Positions 8,951 to 18,195 of a stretch of 64,000 nt of DNA are shown here, piece by piece. The notes beneath the pieces are model-generated. The model ran no database searches, was not told where the DNA came from, and was given only the letters and a program-made list of their open reading frames with translations. The stretch's first letter is position 1, and each line of letters starts with the position of its first letter. Where the stretch lies: the NCBI RefSeq assembly GCF_014211975.1, contig NZ_CP060084.1:4227001-4291000 (forward strand). Reading direction: 5' to 3'. The position numbers and the translations under genes were made by a program. The DNA is from Teredinibacter haidensis. Lineage in GTDB: Bacteria; Pseudomonadota; Gammaproteobacteria; Pseudomonadales; Cellvibrionaceae.

Positions 8951-9357
8951 TAGTTGCCCCCTTTTTTCTGTGTGTAGAGTCGAATAGTGACAGCGCCCTG
9001 TTCACGCAAGACCTTTAGAATTTCATCGAGCTCTCTAGCGGTTAGATGTTTATCCGCACGCAGGGACAAGCGGGTATTGGCGTTGATGGAAAGCGTCTGC
9101 CGCAAGGTGTCCAGTGTCATCGTCTGGCCCTTTAAGCTGATGCTTCCATCTCGATGGATGTCCAGTGTTATCTCCGCAGCCTGTGGAGCTTGTGAGCCTT
9201 CGGCATGGGGCGGATCTATCTCGTTGTTGCTCAGGTGGCTTATCTGGCCTGCGATCATAAAAAAGATAAGCAGTAAAAAGACGATATTAATCAGTGGCGT
9301 AAGGCCTTCATCGACCGATGCTTTTCTTCCGGATGACGTGTTTGGGTTTGTTAGCAT
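8950..9357 (-). CDS. exbD: ExbD/TolR-type biopolymer transport protein (second copy)
   Basis: The 135-residue protein has an N-terminal cytoplasmic tail, the single membrane helix INIVFLLLIFFMIAGQI preceded by the conserved proton-carrying Asp (here in VDEGLTPLINIV, where the usual Asp is replaced by Asn at the LIN position), and a periplasmic ExbD/TolR domain. It lies 5 bp downstream of the other exbD. Because this copy has N where the other has D (LIDVV), proton transfer may depend mainly on the first copy. The alignment of that residue is by eye. Confidence 0.9.
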   Translation of the reverse strand: MLTNPNTSSGRKASVDEGLTPLINIVFLLLIFFMIAGQISHLSNNEIDPPHAEGSQAPQAAEITLDIHRDGSISLKGQTMTLDTLRQTLSINANTRLSLRADKHLTARELDEILKVLREQGAVTIRLYTQKKGGN

Positions 9358-9362
9358 GTTAA

Positions 9363-9791
9363 TTACTGTGTGCCGGTTTCGGCGGGATCGGAATAACTGT
9401 GGCCAAGGCTCACCGAATGGAGTCCCGCGGCCTGCAGGGTTTCCAGTGCAGAAACCAGTGTTTGAATATCCACTTCAGGGTGGGGCAGTAACACGCTTGC
9501 TGTGTGAGGGTCCAAACGTGATGCGTGCGAGCTGTTAAAGTCGGAATAGTGTGGGATCACCATTTCAGTACCGTTCAACTGCAGCGAGTGTTCGCGGGTA
9601 AGCAGGAAAAGCTGTGGATCGTTTAACGGCGATTGTTCACTGGCAACCGGCGAGTGCAAATCCAAGGCCTGCCAGCGAACAAAGCTGGAGGTAAGCATAA
9701 AAAACATCAGCAGGATAAAAACCACATCAATTAATGGCGTGAGGCTGATCGCTTTAGTACGCGCACGGCGGCTTAGCAACGGGGTGTTCAC
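9363..9791 (-). CDS. exbD: ExbD/TolR-type biopolymer transport protein (first copy)
   Basis: This 142-residue ExbD has the conserved membrane entry ISLTPLIDVVFILLMFFMLTSSF, with the proton-pathway Asp in LIDVV, and a C-terminal periplasmic domain. It overlaps the exbB stop by 4 bp. Two different ExbD proteins in one Ton operon occur in Xanthomonas and several marine gammaproteobacteria. The second probably makes a heteromeric stator with this one. Confidence 0.92.
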   Translation of the reverse strand: MNTPLLSRRARTKAISLTPLIDVVFILLMFFMLTSSFVRWQALDLHSPVASEQSPLNDPQLFLLTREHSLQLNGTEMVIPHYSDFNSSHASRLDPHTASVLLPHPEVDIQTLVSALETLQAAGLHSVSLGHSYSDPAETGTQ

Positions 9792-10447
9792 GCCAGTTTC
9801 TTCCTGTCACTGCGACTTTGTTGCTGCTCATTGGCGTAAAGTGTAAAAAGGTTTTCCAGGTCGTCTTGCATGGCGATCGACTGGCGTTCAGCGCTGCGCT
9901 CGAATGCGCTGTGGGCCAGTGATGTGGGAATGGCAACGGCGAGTCCTGCAGCGGTTGTCAGCAGGGCTTGCCAGATCCCGCCTGACAACACGGAGGGATT
10001 AATATTGGCCCCTGCGGCCTCCATCGCCTGGAAGGCTTCGATCATACCCAGTACGGTGCCTAGCAAGCCCATTAATGGCGCAAGCGTTGAAATAACCTCC
10101 AGTGGACGCAGATAGTTATACAGTTGGTGAATCGCGGCGCGTGCGAGGCGCAGGCATTCGAGTTTAATATCCTCAATGCCCAGGGGCGAGGTCTCACACA
10201 AACGTAGTGATTGATAAAAAACCTGAGCGCGTGGATTACGCTGCATTTTTAGCAGTAGCTCAGCCTGATGCCATTCACCTTTTCGTAGGCGGTATAGGGC
10301 CGACGGTGCCGTCGCATTGGCACGGGGGCGCAACGTGAACAGCTGCCAGGATTTGATCAGACACAAGGTCAGAGATACCAAAGAGAAGAGAATAAGAACC
10401 CAAAGAACAACACCCATCTGGGCAATAATTGCGGCTAAATCTTGCAT
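9788..10447 (-). CDS. exbB: ExbB/MotA/TolQ-type proton channel protein
   Basis: The 219 residues contain three membrane segments: MGVVLWVLILFSLVSLTLCLI near the N-terminus, and a pair around 113-135 (LEVISTLAPLMGLLGTVLGMIEAFQAM) and 150-175 (SGGIWQALLTTAAGLAVAIP), the classical ExbB/TolQ core. It is the first gene of the operon and starts 34 bp downstream of a Fur box. With the two ExbD and TonB proteins it energises the receptor encoded further along. Confidence 0.93.
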   Translation of the reverse strand: MQDLAAIIAQMGVVLWVLILFSLVSLTLCLIKSWQLFTLRPRANATAPSALYRLRKGEWHQAELLLKMQRNPRAQVFYQSLRLCETSPLGIEDIKLECLRLARAAIHQLYNYLRPLEVISTLAPLMGLLGTVLGMIEAFQAMEAAGANINPSVLSGGIWQALLTTAAGLAVAIPTSLAHSAFERSAERQSIAMQDDLENLFTLYANEQQQSRSDRKKLA

Positions 10448-10469
10448 AGATCACTCGGTCAAATAGATA

Positions 10470-10496
10470 CGATAATACTAATGATAAAGATTAGCA
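10470..10496 (-). promoter_or_regulatory. Fur box in front of the exbB-exbD-exbD-tonB-receptor operon
   Basis: TGATAAAGATTAGCA at 10482-10496 matches the 7-1-7 Fur consensus TGATAATnATTATCA at 6 of 7 positions in each half. A weaker overlapping unit (CGATAATACTAATGA, 10470-10484) gives the tandem arrangement usual at Fur promoters. It sits 23-49 bp upstream of the exbB start. Confidence 0.85.
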
Positions 10497-10680
10497 TTTA
10501 AATAGACAAGAGCTTAGGCCCTATGTTTTGCCGCCAGCCTTAATCGCTTGATGTTTTCCGTTACCTTCGAAAGCCTCCAGTGGGGCGGGATATTTGAAAA
10601 TGTTTCGTCTCATCAAAAGTTTCGCCCCCCATCTCACTGTCTATACTTTGCACATATTTGAGGCAAAGGCTGTTGTTAAT

Positions 10681-11592
10681 ATGGTAAAGATACGTTGCGC
10701 TCTGCTACCGGTATGGTTAGTGATCGGATTGACGATGGCGCCTGTGGCGCTTGCTGAGCCAATGGAGGTGAAGTATTACAGCAAGGGTAACTCGCCGGGC
10801 CTTTGGCCCTATCAGGAAGCGTTGCTTGTGCTCGCGTTGGAAAAAACCCGTAAAGATTTTGGTGATTACAAAATCACTTATTTTGAAGAAAGTATATCTT
10901 CGGCGAGAGCCAAAAAAGAGACCGAACGAGGCAGACTAATTGACGTCCACTACTCCACAGCCTGGACTGGGTTATTCGTCAATGCCGACAATATTATTCA
11001 GCTGGAATATCCTATTTTTAAAGGCCTATTGGGCTTGCGTAGCGTTATTGTGCGCGAACGTGGCTCAGGAAAGCTTCAGAAAAACCTGCCGTTCGATGAG
11101 TTCCGCCAGCTGAGTGCCGGGCAAGGTGCTGGCTGGGTGGATATCAACATTCTCGAGAACAGCGGTATTCGGGTTGTGAAATCGGGGATATTTAATAATC
11201 TTGTGCCCATGTTATTTGCTGGCCGTTACGATTATTTGCCGCTCAGTATATTGGAAACAAAAGCCGTTGTGGATGGCGCTAAAATACGTGGCATGCCCAT
11301 CGTACAGTCAACGGATGCGATGCTTTTTTATCCACTACCTATAGCTGTGTGCATCAGTAAATCCAATCCCGAGCTGGCTAAACGCCTGAGCCAGGGCTTC
11401 GAACGTGCCCTGGCTGATGGGTCGTTGGAGTCCGTTTTTGCCGAACATTTTGGATTTGTTGAGCCGTGGCTGAAGAAAAATGCCCCCACAACCTATGTTA
11501 TTCAGAATCCGCTGTTGGATGAGCCCAGCAATCAACGATTAACGGGTGCGTTTCATCGCCAGTATGGTTCCTGGCTCAAAATGGTTAAGTAG
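10681..11592 (+). CDS. periplasmic solute-binding protein, family 3-like
   Basis: From the ATG at 10681 the product is 303 residues with a classical signal peptide ending VALAEP. The reading frame is open further upstream (TTG at 10594), but only the internal ATG places the signal peptide at the N-terminus. The mature part resembles type-2 periplasmic binding proteins without an attached transporter (YYSKGNSPGLWPYQEALLVLAL; SARAKKETERGRLIDVHYSTAWTG). Such orphan domains are common in gammaproteobacteria, sometimes as sensors or histidine-kinase relatives. No transporter or kinase gene is adjacent and the ligand is unknown. Confidence 0.75.
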   Translation: MVKIRCALLPVWLVIGLTMAPVALAEPMEVKYYSKGNSPGLWPYQEALLVLALEKTRKDFGDYKITYFEESISSARAKKETERGRLIDVHYSTAWTGLFVNADNIIQLEYPIFKGLLGLRSVIVRERGSGKLQKNLPFDEFRQLSAGQGAGWVDINILENSGIRVVKSGIFNNLVPMLFAGRYDYLPLSILETKAVVDGAKIRGMPIVQSTDAMLFYPLPIAVCISKSNPELAKRLSQGFERALADGSLESVFAEHFGFVEPWLKKNAPTTYVIQNPLLDEPSNQRLTGAFHRQYGSWLKMVK

Positions 11593-11791
11593 TATTGTGT
11601 AGCCATTTGTGTTTTGAGAGCACAAATAGATTAATTTCACGACAATGCTGCGACGCCTTTATTACCTTATAAATGAATTATTAATCATTTTGCGTACGTA
11701 GATTGATTTTGCATATCACGCCCTCCTTTGTAGCGATAGCCGCCGGTTTGACTAGACTTTTTGAGTCGGACAACAAAACTGAGGACAATAC

Positions 11792-13105
11792 GTGAAAAAA
11801 ATAGTGGTAGTTGCGGCTTTAGGCGCACTGGCAGTACCGGCCTATGCGGGCTCCAATGGTATTTATATCGGCCCCAATCACACTACGGGTGATATTCCCT
11901 CTGAGTATTCCGTCTTTGCCGCGAACACGAATCCGGCTGCAGCCGCGCTGGTGGTGGCCGAGGAAGACAGCTTTCGCATCAACTACCTGCCATCTATTTG
12001 GAATGCAAACGAGCTGGGTAAGGTCGATAACTTTATCGACGATCTGGATGAGCTTATTGATATCCTCGATGACCCCTCCCTAGCCGAAGGCTCCGTTAGC
12101 GAAACCTTAGAGCGCTTTAACACCGTCCTGGTGGAGATGGGTGAGAGTGGCTATAGCAAAACCTCTATTGGTTTAACGGCGCCCATACTGCCGCTTTACC
12201 ACTACAATCATCTTCTCGAAGCCACCTTCTTTGCCGACTTTAGCTACGGCGCCACCATCGGCATGAGTGTGCTCGATGACGAGTTAACTTTCGACCCGCA
12301 AAATCTGCTGTTTTCTACCAATACTTCCGCGTATATAAAAAGCGGGATAGAAGCGCGTTTATCTGGAGGGATGAGTAAAAAGCTCTATACCTTTGGCGAC
12401 GATGATGGTCTGGAGCTGTATGGTGGTTTCAAGTTGAACGTGATTCATTTGAGACTCAGCAAGCAATTGATCGCTCTGCAGCAGCTGAACGGCGAGAGCA
12501 TTGAAGATGTTGTGGAAGATAGCTATGACGAAAATTTGGAATCCACTAGCAATATGTCCCTGGATATTGGCGTGCTCCTGGTCGCAGAGCGATATCGAGC
12601 GGGTTTGACCATCACGGATATTAACTCGCCAAGCTACAACTACGGTGCCGTAGGTACTAATTGCGATCGCTTTAGCGATGCCAGTATCGAACGCAGTAAT
12701 TGTGATACCGCTGCCTATTTTGTGCAGGCTAAGGGCGAAATTATTGCTCAGGAGCAGCACACACAAGAGGCATTGGCGACGGTAAGTGGTGTTTTTAATC
12801 TCAGCAGAAAATGGATGGTAAGTGGCGAGCTGGAGCTGGCGGAGTACGACGATATTGTTGGCCATCAAAACCAGTGGTTAAACCTGGGCACCGCCTACAA
12901 CACCAACAGCAATGTGTGGCCGTCTTTTCGCATCGGTTACCGCAAAAACATGGCCGGATCGGAACTTAGTTCCGTCAATCTTGGTTTTACCCTTTTCGGC
13001 AGGTTAACACTCGATGGTTCTTGGGGTATGGAAAGTACGGAGGTGGACGGTACGACTGTTCCGCGAATGTTCGGGTTTTCGGTCGGGTTTCAGCAAAAAT
13101 TTTAA
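11792..13105 (+). CDS. TraF-like outer-membrane beta-barrel protein (TraF_2 family)
   Basis: The gene starts at a GTG preceded by gagga. The 437 residues begin with a signal peptide (MKKIVVVAALGALAVPAYAG). The body has features of the 'conjugal transfer protein TraF' family (PF13729-like): an N-terminal segment with NPAAAALVVAEEDSFRINYLPS, and C-terminal repeats of beta strands ending FGFSVGFQQKF. Despite the family name there are no conjugation genes nearby. It is probably an outer-membrane channel or long-chain-compound transporter. It lies 25 bp upstream of a large lipoprotein gene, with which it is probably cotranscribed. Confidence 0.7.
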   Translation: MKKIVVVAALGALAVPAYAGSNGIYIGPNHTTGDIPSEYSVFAANTNPAAAALVVAEEDSFRINYLPSIWNANELGKVDNFIDDLDELIDILDDPSLAEGSVSETLERFNTVLVEMGESGYSKTSIGLTAPILPLYHYNHLLEATFFADFSYGATIGMSVLDDELTFDPQNLLFSTNTSAYIKSGIEARLSGGMSKKLYTFGDDDGLELYGGFKLNVIHLRLSKQLIALQQLNGESIEDVVEDSYDENLESTSNMSLDIGVLLVAERYRAGLTITDINSPSYNYGAVGTNCDRFSDASIERSNCDTAAYFVQAKGEIIAQEQHTQEALATVSGVFNLSRKWMVSGELELAEYDDIVGHQNQWLNLGTAYNTNSNVWPSFRIGYRKNMAGSELSSVNLGFTLFGRLTLDGSWGMESTEVDGTTVPRMFGFSVGFQQKF

Positions 13106-13130
13106 TCACGAGATATTGATGGTGTAACTT

Positions 13131-14828
13131 ATGCGTTTAAACAGCTTACTAAAAATTGGCTCCGTATTTGGCCTTGGCGTGGGTCTAATTGCGTGTGGAG
13201 GTTCTGGGCAGGATGTAGGATCGCCGAGTCATGTTGATACGGTATTGTCCGGCCGTGTTATCGATGGCTACCTAGCCCGTGCGACAGTATTTATGGACAC
13301 CAACAACAACGGGACGCGCGATGCCTGGGAGCCGTTTGCGTTTACGGACGACGAGGGCTACTACAGCTACAACCCCAATACCGATACCGATTATTGCGCG
13401 GCTGATGCCAGCGCGGCGCTGCAACAATACTGCTTGCGATTAAATACCGTACTGGCAACGGCAGTTATTCGTGTGGATGGCGGCTACGATGTACAAACGG
13501 GGGAACCCTTTATCGGACAGTTGAGTCGGCGTGTTGATATTAATACAGAGGTGGAGAATGATTTCATTGTTACGCCCATTACTACATTGTTGACGTCGAT
13601 TGACGGCGAGGAAAATCAGCATGCAGTTCTGAATAGGCTGGGCCTGAATGCACCGGATCTGGATGTCGATTACCTGCACAACGATTCTATAAGCCCTCAA
13701 CTTATTAATACTGCACTCACCATACATAAATCGGTCACGATTCTATCTGATGCGCTTACCGATACCTACTTTGAAATTGGTGAAAACTTGGGTACACCGA
13801 ACGACGCGAGTCAGTTGGTATATAAAAACCTTGCGGAGTTTGTTTTGGCTGGTGAGGACGATGTGGAAACGTTGTTGGCTAGCGAGGGCACCCTGCTGTC
13901 GGTACTGGAAAATACTGAGGATGAGCTGCGATCAATCTATACGCTTCGTGAATTGGATCTGCCCGCCGATATGGGCTCACCTTTCTCTCCGGGAGCGTTT
14001 GAGCGAACCGTAGAACACGTGGTTCAAGTGCCCAATGTGGTCGATCACATTATCAATATTCAGCAAACTGTTCATAGTGCTGACGAGCTAGAGGGCGCGG
14101 TGCGATTATTGGAAACTATTGTTGTTAAAAATCTAAATGAAAATGGCGGGATAGATACGACGATCGAGAATGCAATTAACTTTGTAACCAATAGTGATAA
14201 TGCGGCATTGTTGGTGGGTTTAACGGAAAGCTTGGGCGAAAATAACGCGTTCGTATCGGAGCTCGTGAATAACGATTTTTTCGGAGATGATTTTGATACG
14301 GTGGAAGACTTCCAGCAGGCCGTAAGTTTGCCCGAGGGCGCAGAAGCGTTTAGTGCTCTAGCCGGGAAAAAAGTCCACCTTTCCGATCCGGATCTTGGGC
14401 AAGCGCCGAATGACCTAAAAGATATTGAAGTTGCCTTCTTTTTTTCCGGTGAGCAAGGCGCTGTGTCCGGATCGATCAAAGCGTGTGCGAAATATATTGA
14501 TGGTGCCAGCAGTGAAGGATCACTGGGCGAGGGCAATACCCGAGGTGAATTGGTCGAGGGTTTCTGGACCCTACTGGGAGCTACTGCCGACAACAACGAA
14601 TCCTACAGTGTGCTGCTAACGATGACGTTCCTGGGTGCGACCTACCAATCCATTATCAAGCCGGCCGGCACCCTTGTTGTCGATGGACAGGAGCGTTATG
14701 CGCTGCGTTTTGATTTCGATGGCGATATTCGCGACTGGCATACGGAAAATGGCTTTGAGGAAAATGGTGTAATACCGCAAACTGCGGAAGATTGTGAAGA
14801 ATTACTACCTTCTCGTGTGGGTATTTAA
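13131..14828 (+). CDS. large secreted lipoprotein, function unknown
   Basis: This 565-residue protein has a lipoprotein signal peptide with lipobox LIAC (Cys about 22). Residues 40-90 (GRVIDGYLARATVFMDTNNNGTRD) resemble SdrD/Cna-B-like or EF-hand-like calcium-binding loops often found in adhesin-type proteins. The rest is acidic and rich in Asn/Asp/Glu. Placed 25 bp after the TraF-like barrel gene, it may be a surface-exposed partner of that barrel. No catalytic motif was recognised. Confidence 0.7.
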   Translation: MRLNSLLKIGSVFGLGVGLIACGGSGQDVGSPSHVDTVLSGRVIDGYLARATVFMDTNNNGTRDAWEPFAFTDDEGYYSYNPNTDTDYCAADASAALQQYCLRLNTVLATAVIRVDGGYDVQTGEPFIGQLSRRVDINTEVENDFIVTPITTLLTSIDGEENQHAVLNRLGLNAPDLDVDYLHNDSISPQLINTALTIHKSVTILSDALTDTYFEIGENLGTPNDASQLVYKNLAEFVLAGEDDVETLLASEGTLLSVLENTEDELRSIYTLRELDLPADMGSPFSPGAFERTVEHVVQVPNVVDHIINIQQTVHSADELEGAVRLLETIVVKNLNENGGIDTTIENAINFVTNSDNAALLVGLTESLGENNAFVSELVNNDFFGDDFDTVEDFQQAVSLPEGAEAFSALAGKKVHLSDPDLGQAPNDLKDIEVAFFFSGEQGAVSGSIKACAKYIDGASSEGSLGEGNTRGELVEGFWTLLGATADNNESYSVLLTMTFLGATYQSIIKPAGTLVVDGQERYALRFDFDGDIRDWHTENGFEENGVIPQTAEDCEELLPSRVGI

Positions 14829-14851
14829 AAGACAAACATATCGACAAGAAC

Positions 14852-14885
14852 AGCGTAAGCCGGTGAAAACTGACTTACGCTTTTT
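14852..14885. terminator. intrinsic terminator between convergent genes
   Basis: AGCGTAAG (14852-14859) and CTTACGCT (14874-14881) form an 8-bp stem followed by a T-run on the plus strand. It lies between the lipoprotein gene and the converging NHL-type gene. Confidence 0.75.
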
Positions 14886-14898
14886 ATTGGGCGCTAAA

Positions 14899-16611
14899 CT
14901 ATAGCGGCGACAGTACTACAAATAGAATCATAACGGCTATGAGTACTGAAAAAATGAGTAATTGATCCTTTGATGCCCGCCACGAAATGGTAAGAGCTTC
15001 GATCTGTCCGCACCTCCGAGCTTCTTTTAATCTAGGGAAAACGTAATCTAGCAAATCGCCATTATCAAAAAATCGATATTGCGGGCTGCCGATTAAAATT
15101 AGCACATTGTCAGCCATCAAAAAACGATCATTAAAAATAATATTGTTGCCACGTGCAATCGTCTTTTGTCTATCTGATTTATGCAAAATAAGTGAATCAC
15201 CGATAACACCAATTTTTTGCTGGGATAAGTGGCGCTTCAGTGAATAGAGAAGAATACCTGTAAGGGCGCACATTAGAGTTAAAAAGGTTAGCGTGTTCAC
15301 ACTAAAGGTATCGATAGGAACGATTCCGAAAAATGTGAGGAAGCTAAAAAGCAGGAGTGAGGTGACCGATATTACACCGGTAATTTTAATGTATCGCAGC
15401 GGCTTAGCGAGTGTGTTATCGAGCCAAAAAATCTTTCCTTCCTCTACAGGCTTGGCTGGCTTGTGAGTATGTGTTGTCGATGTGCCCGAGGTAAGCCGCT
15501 GAAAATGATTGAGGGTTTGCTTTCGCTCTAAAATCCAGGCGCTGTAAAATCCGCCAATTAACACTAATATTAGAGAGGCTAAGCCAAAGGTTTTAATCTG
15601 GGAGCCATTGCGTGCTTGGGTTTCACTTGTTTGAGTTAGTCGGGATAGCGTGGGCGATTTGGGCTCTGGTAGAGATTTGTTGTTTTGGTCGAAACGATAT
15701 ATAAGCGGTTTTGCGAAGTTATTTACCCAAAGGGCATCCTGCCAAAAGGTCATGGCGAGTGGGTCGCGCATCTCAGCATTTTTTGTGGGCAGTTCTGCAA
15801 GCTGATCCCCTGTATTGGAGTATTGAATAATGCGGCCGTTGGCCATGGTGGAATCGCCGATGTTAACCCACCATGTACTGGAAGACTTGGCCATTTGGTT
15901 TGGCCAGCGATATTCCATATTTAATTCAGTCGGTAGTGTATCTTCGATATGGGAAAAATTATCGCTGCTAAGCGAAATTTTAGCCAGGCGGTGGTGGTTG
16001 GTATCGGCCACCCACAAAGCATTTTCAACGTAGAGTAATTGGTTGGGAAAGCGAAAAGTTTTATTGTTGCTGTAGGCGAGCGTTTCACCTCTGTCGTTAA
16101 GTTTGTAAAGTTTAAAGGCCGGGGTATCGGCGACAATAACGTTATCGCTATCGTGCATTACCCATAAACGAAAACTGCTTTTTAGTGCGGGTAGTTGTGG
16201 GGCGAAGCGCGAACAGTTTAGGGTATACAGATTACAGCGGAAAAATCCGCTTCTATTCGATGGGGGTGCGTCGTTGTTTTTCTTTAGGCGAAGAAAGCGT
16301 AGGAGGTTGTAACGAATTCCCGGAGCCTGCTCCAGATGATAGACCAGTAGCTCGCCATTGCTAAAAAAAGCGTAGTCTCCGTGAGGCTGAATCCCAAGCG
16401 ATTCCATATCAAAATTCTGGGACTCCAGAGCGTTATTATCGAACCAAACTAGGTGAGAGCCAAACTGGGTGACTAACTGATTGTTGTGCTCGCGAAAGAA
16501 CCCATAGCGATCAACAGCATTTATTTGGCTGTTGCCGAACAGGTAGATACCCAGGCTGGCAAACGATAGAAAAACAATAATAATCGCAGCAACTAACGAC
16601 TTCCCTTTCAT
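14899..16611 (-). CDS. membrane-anchored NHL/beta-propeller-like protein
   Basis: The 570 residues start with an N-terminal membrane anchor (AAIIIVFLSFASLGIYLFG). A periplasmic part (about 30-330) follows with recurring segments such as LLYVENALWVADTNHHRLAKI and WQDALWVNNFAKPLIYRFDQ that look like NHL/SMP-30 propeller blades. Four more membrane helices follow at about 345-362, 418-438, 447-468 and 548-568, enclosing a cytoplasmic domain. I know no named family with this order. It is separated from metY by 48 bp and reads in the same direction, so it may be cotranscribed with it. Confidence 0.65.
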   Translation of the reverse strand: MKGKSLVAAIIIVFLSFASLGIYLFGNSQINAVDRYGFFREHNNQLVTQFGSHLVWFDNNALESQNFDMESLGIQPHGDYAFFSNGELLVYHLEQAPGIRYNLLRFLRLKKNNDAPPSNRSGFFRCNLYTLNCSRFAPQLPALKSSFRLWVMHDSDNVIVADTPAFKLYKLNDRGETLAYSNNKTFRFPNQLLYVENALWVADTNHHRLAKISLSSDNFSHIEDTLPTELNMEYRWPNQMAKSSSTWWVNIGDSTMANGRIIQYSNTGDQLAELPTKNAEMRDPLAMTFWQDALWVNNFAKPLIYRFDQNNKSLPEPKSPTLSRLTQTSETQARNGSQIKTFGLASLILVLIGGFYSAWILERKQTLNHFQRLTSGTSTTHTHKPAKPVEEGKIFWLDNTLAKPLRYIKITGVISVTSLLLFSFLTFFGIVPIDTFSVNTLTFLTLMCALTGILLYSLKRHLSQQKIGVIGDSLILHKSDRQKTIARGNNIIFNDRFLMADNVLILIGSPQYRFFDNGDLLDYVFPRLKEARRCGQIEALTISWRASKDQLLIFSVLIAVMILFVVLSPL

Positions 16612-16659
16612 AGCTTACTCCCCAAATAATAGTTGTCAGTTGCTGCAATCGCTTTCGCC

Positions 16660-17931
16660 TTAAACGTGATCCAGGGCCTGTGAAACATCGGCGATAATAT
16701 CGTCGATATTCTCAATGCCCACAGAAATACGAATAAGATCAGCCGATACGCCTGCAGCGGCCATTTCTTCTTCATTTAGCTGTCGATGAGTTGTCGACGC
16801 CGGGTGACAGGCGAGGGATTTGGCATCGCCAATATTGACGAGTCGCAAAATCATCTGCAGTGCGTCGATAAATTTCGCGCCAGCTTCCAGTCCGCCCGTA
16901 ATACCAAAGCTTAAAATACCGGATGCTTTTCCAGATGTGATTTTTTGGCAGTTGCTGCGGTAGGGGCTGTCTGGCAGTGCGGCATAATTAACCCAGAGGA
17001 CCTTTTCGTGACGTTGCAGCCAGGCGGCCAGTTTCTCGGCATTTTCGCAGTGACGGTCGATCCGCAGGCCCAGGGTCTCCAGGCCCTGTAAAATCTGAAA
17101 AGAGTTCATTGGAGAAATAGCAGCGCCAGTGTTTCGAAGTGGCACTACGCGGCAGCGAGCAATATAAGCCGCTTCACCCAGAGCCTCGGTGTACACCACG
17201 CCGTGGTAGGAGGGGTCGGGTTGGTTGAAAACAGGGAAGCGCTCTTTATTCGCAACCCAGTCAAATTTTCCAGAGTCGACAATAATGCCGCCGATGGACG
17301 TGCCGTGGCCGCCAATATATTTTGTTAATGAATGAACAACAATATCTGCGCCGTGCTCAAACGGGCGACACAAATAAGGCGTTGCAACGGTGTTATCAAC
17401 TATCAGAGGAACGCCGTATTTATGAGCGATATCAGCCAGCTTCTCTATATCCACCACATTGCCCGCAGGGTTGCCGATAGATTCGCAAAAAACGGCTTTG
17501 GTGTTATCGTCTATTGCTTTTGCAAAGCCATCAAAATCATCATGGGAAACCATGCGGGCTTCAATGCCCTGGTTGGGCAGTGTGTGAGCAAATAAATTAT
17601 ATGTACCGCCATAGAGTTGACTGGTGCTGACAATATTATCGCCGACCGAGCACAGGCATTGAACGGCATAGGTAATTGCTGCCATGCCAGAGGCGGTGGC
17701 CAATGCGCCAATGCCACCCTCCATCGCAGTAAGTCGCTGCTCTAATACAGCGGTAGTCGGGTTCATAATACGGGTATAGATATTTCCCTGAACTTTTAGA
17801 TCGAACAGATCTGCCCCGTGCTGTGTATCATCGAAGGTGTAGGAGGTCGTTTGGTAAATGGGAACGGCCGCAGCCTTGGTTGTTGCTTCTGGCTCGTAAC
17901 CAAAATGCAGTGCTAAAGATTCGAGTTTCAT
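16660..17931 (-). CDS. metY: O-acetylhomoserine sulfhydrylase (PLP enzyme)
   Basis: The 423-residue protein is a Cys/Met-metabolism PLP enzyme of the O-acetylhomoserine aminocarboxypropyltransferase group. The PLP Lys is in HSLTKYIGGHGTSIGG, YTRIMNPTT is the substrate-binding stretch, and the family's insertion (FNQPDPSYHGVVY) is present. It makes homocysteine from O-acetylhomoserine and sulfide in the cytoplasm. Its length matches MetY rather than the shorter MetB/MetC. About 260 bp upstream separate it from a divergent lipoprotein gene; I looked for a SAM riboswitch or MetJ boxes there and saw none. Confidence 0.92.
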   Translation of the reverse strand: MKLESLALHFGYEPEATTKAAAVPIYQTTSYTFDDTQHGADLFDLKVQGNIYTRIMNPTTAVLEQRLTAMEGGIGALATASGMAAITYAVQCLCSVGDNIVSTSQLYGGTYNLFAHTLPNQGIEARMVSHDDFDGFAKAIDDNTKAVFCESIGNPAGNVVDIEKLADIAHKYGVPLIVDNTVATPYLCRPFEHGADIVVHSLTKYIGGHGTSIGGIIVDSGKFDWVANKERFPVFNQPDPSYHGVVYTEALGEAAYIARCRVVPLRNTGAAISPMNSFQILQGLETLGLRIDRHCENAEKLAAWLQRHEKVLWVNYAALPDSPYRSNCQKITSGKASGILSFGITGGLEAGAKFIDALQMILRLVNIGDAKSLACHPASTTHRQLNEEEMAAAGVSADLIRISVGIENIDDIIADVSQALDHV

Positions 17932-18195
17932 AATATACCCGTATAGTTTGCGAGAAGAAGGATAGCTAGAATAGCAAGGCTATTTAAGCTTATTGTGCTT
18001 TTTTCAGCACGAGAGTATACGTTGCTAGCATGCGATGGATCAAAGGTAAGCGTGGAAATTCCGTGTTTGCATATCGATAAGTGAATATTGCGGCGCAGCG
18101 CAGGAATCGACGAGTGTTCGAACATAAAATTACAGATTCCTTTTCATGAAATGCTAATGTAACCCAAAGCTACCCTCCAACTGGGAGATATTATT

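Noticed and set aside
17932..18195. Possible SAM riboswitch ahead of metY
   Set aside because: No conserved SAM-I or SAM-II core elements seen on the minus strand.
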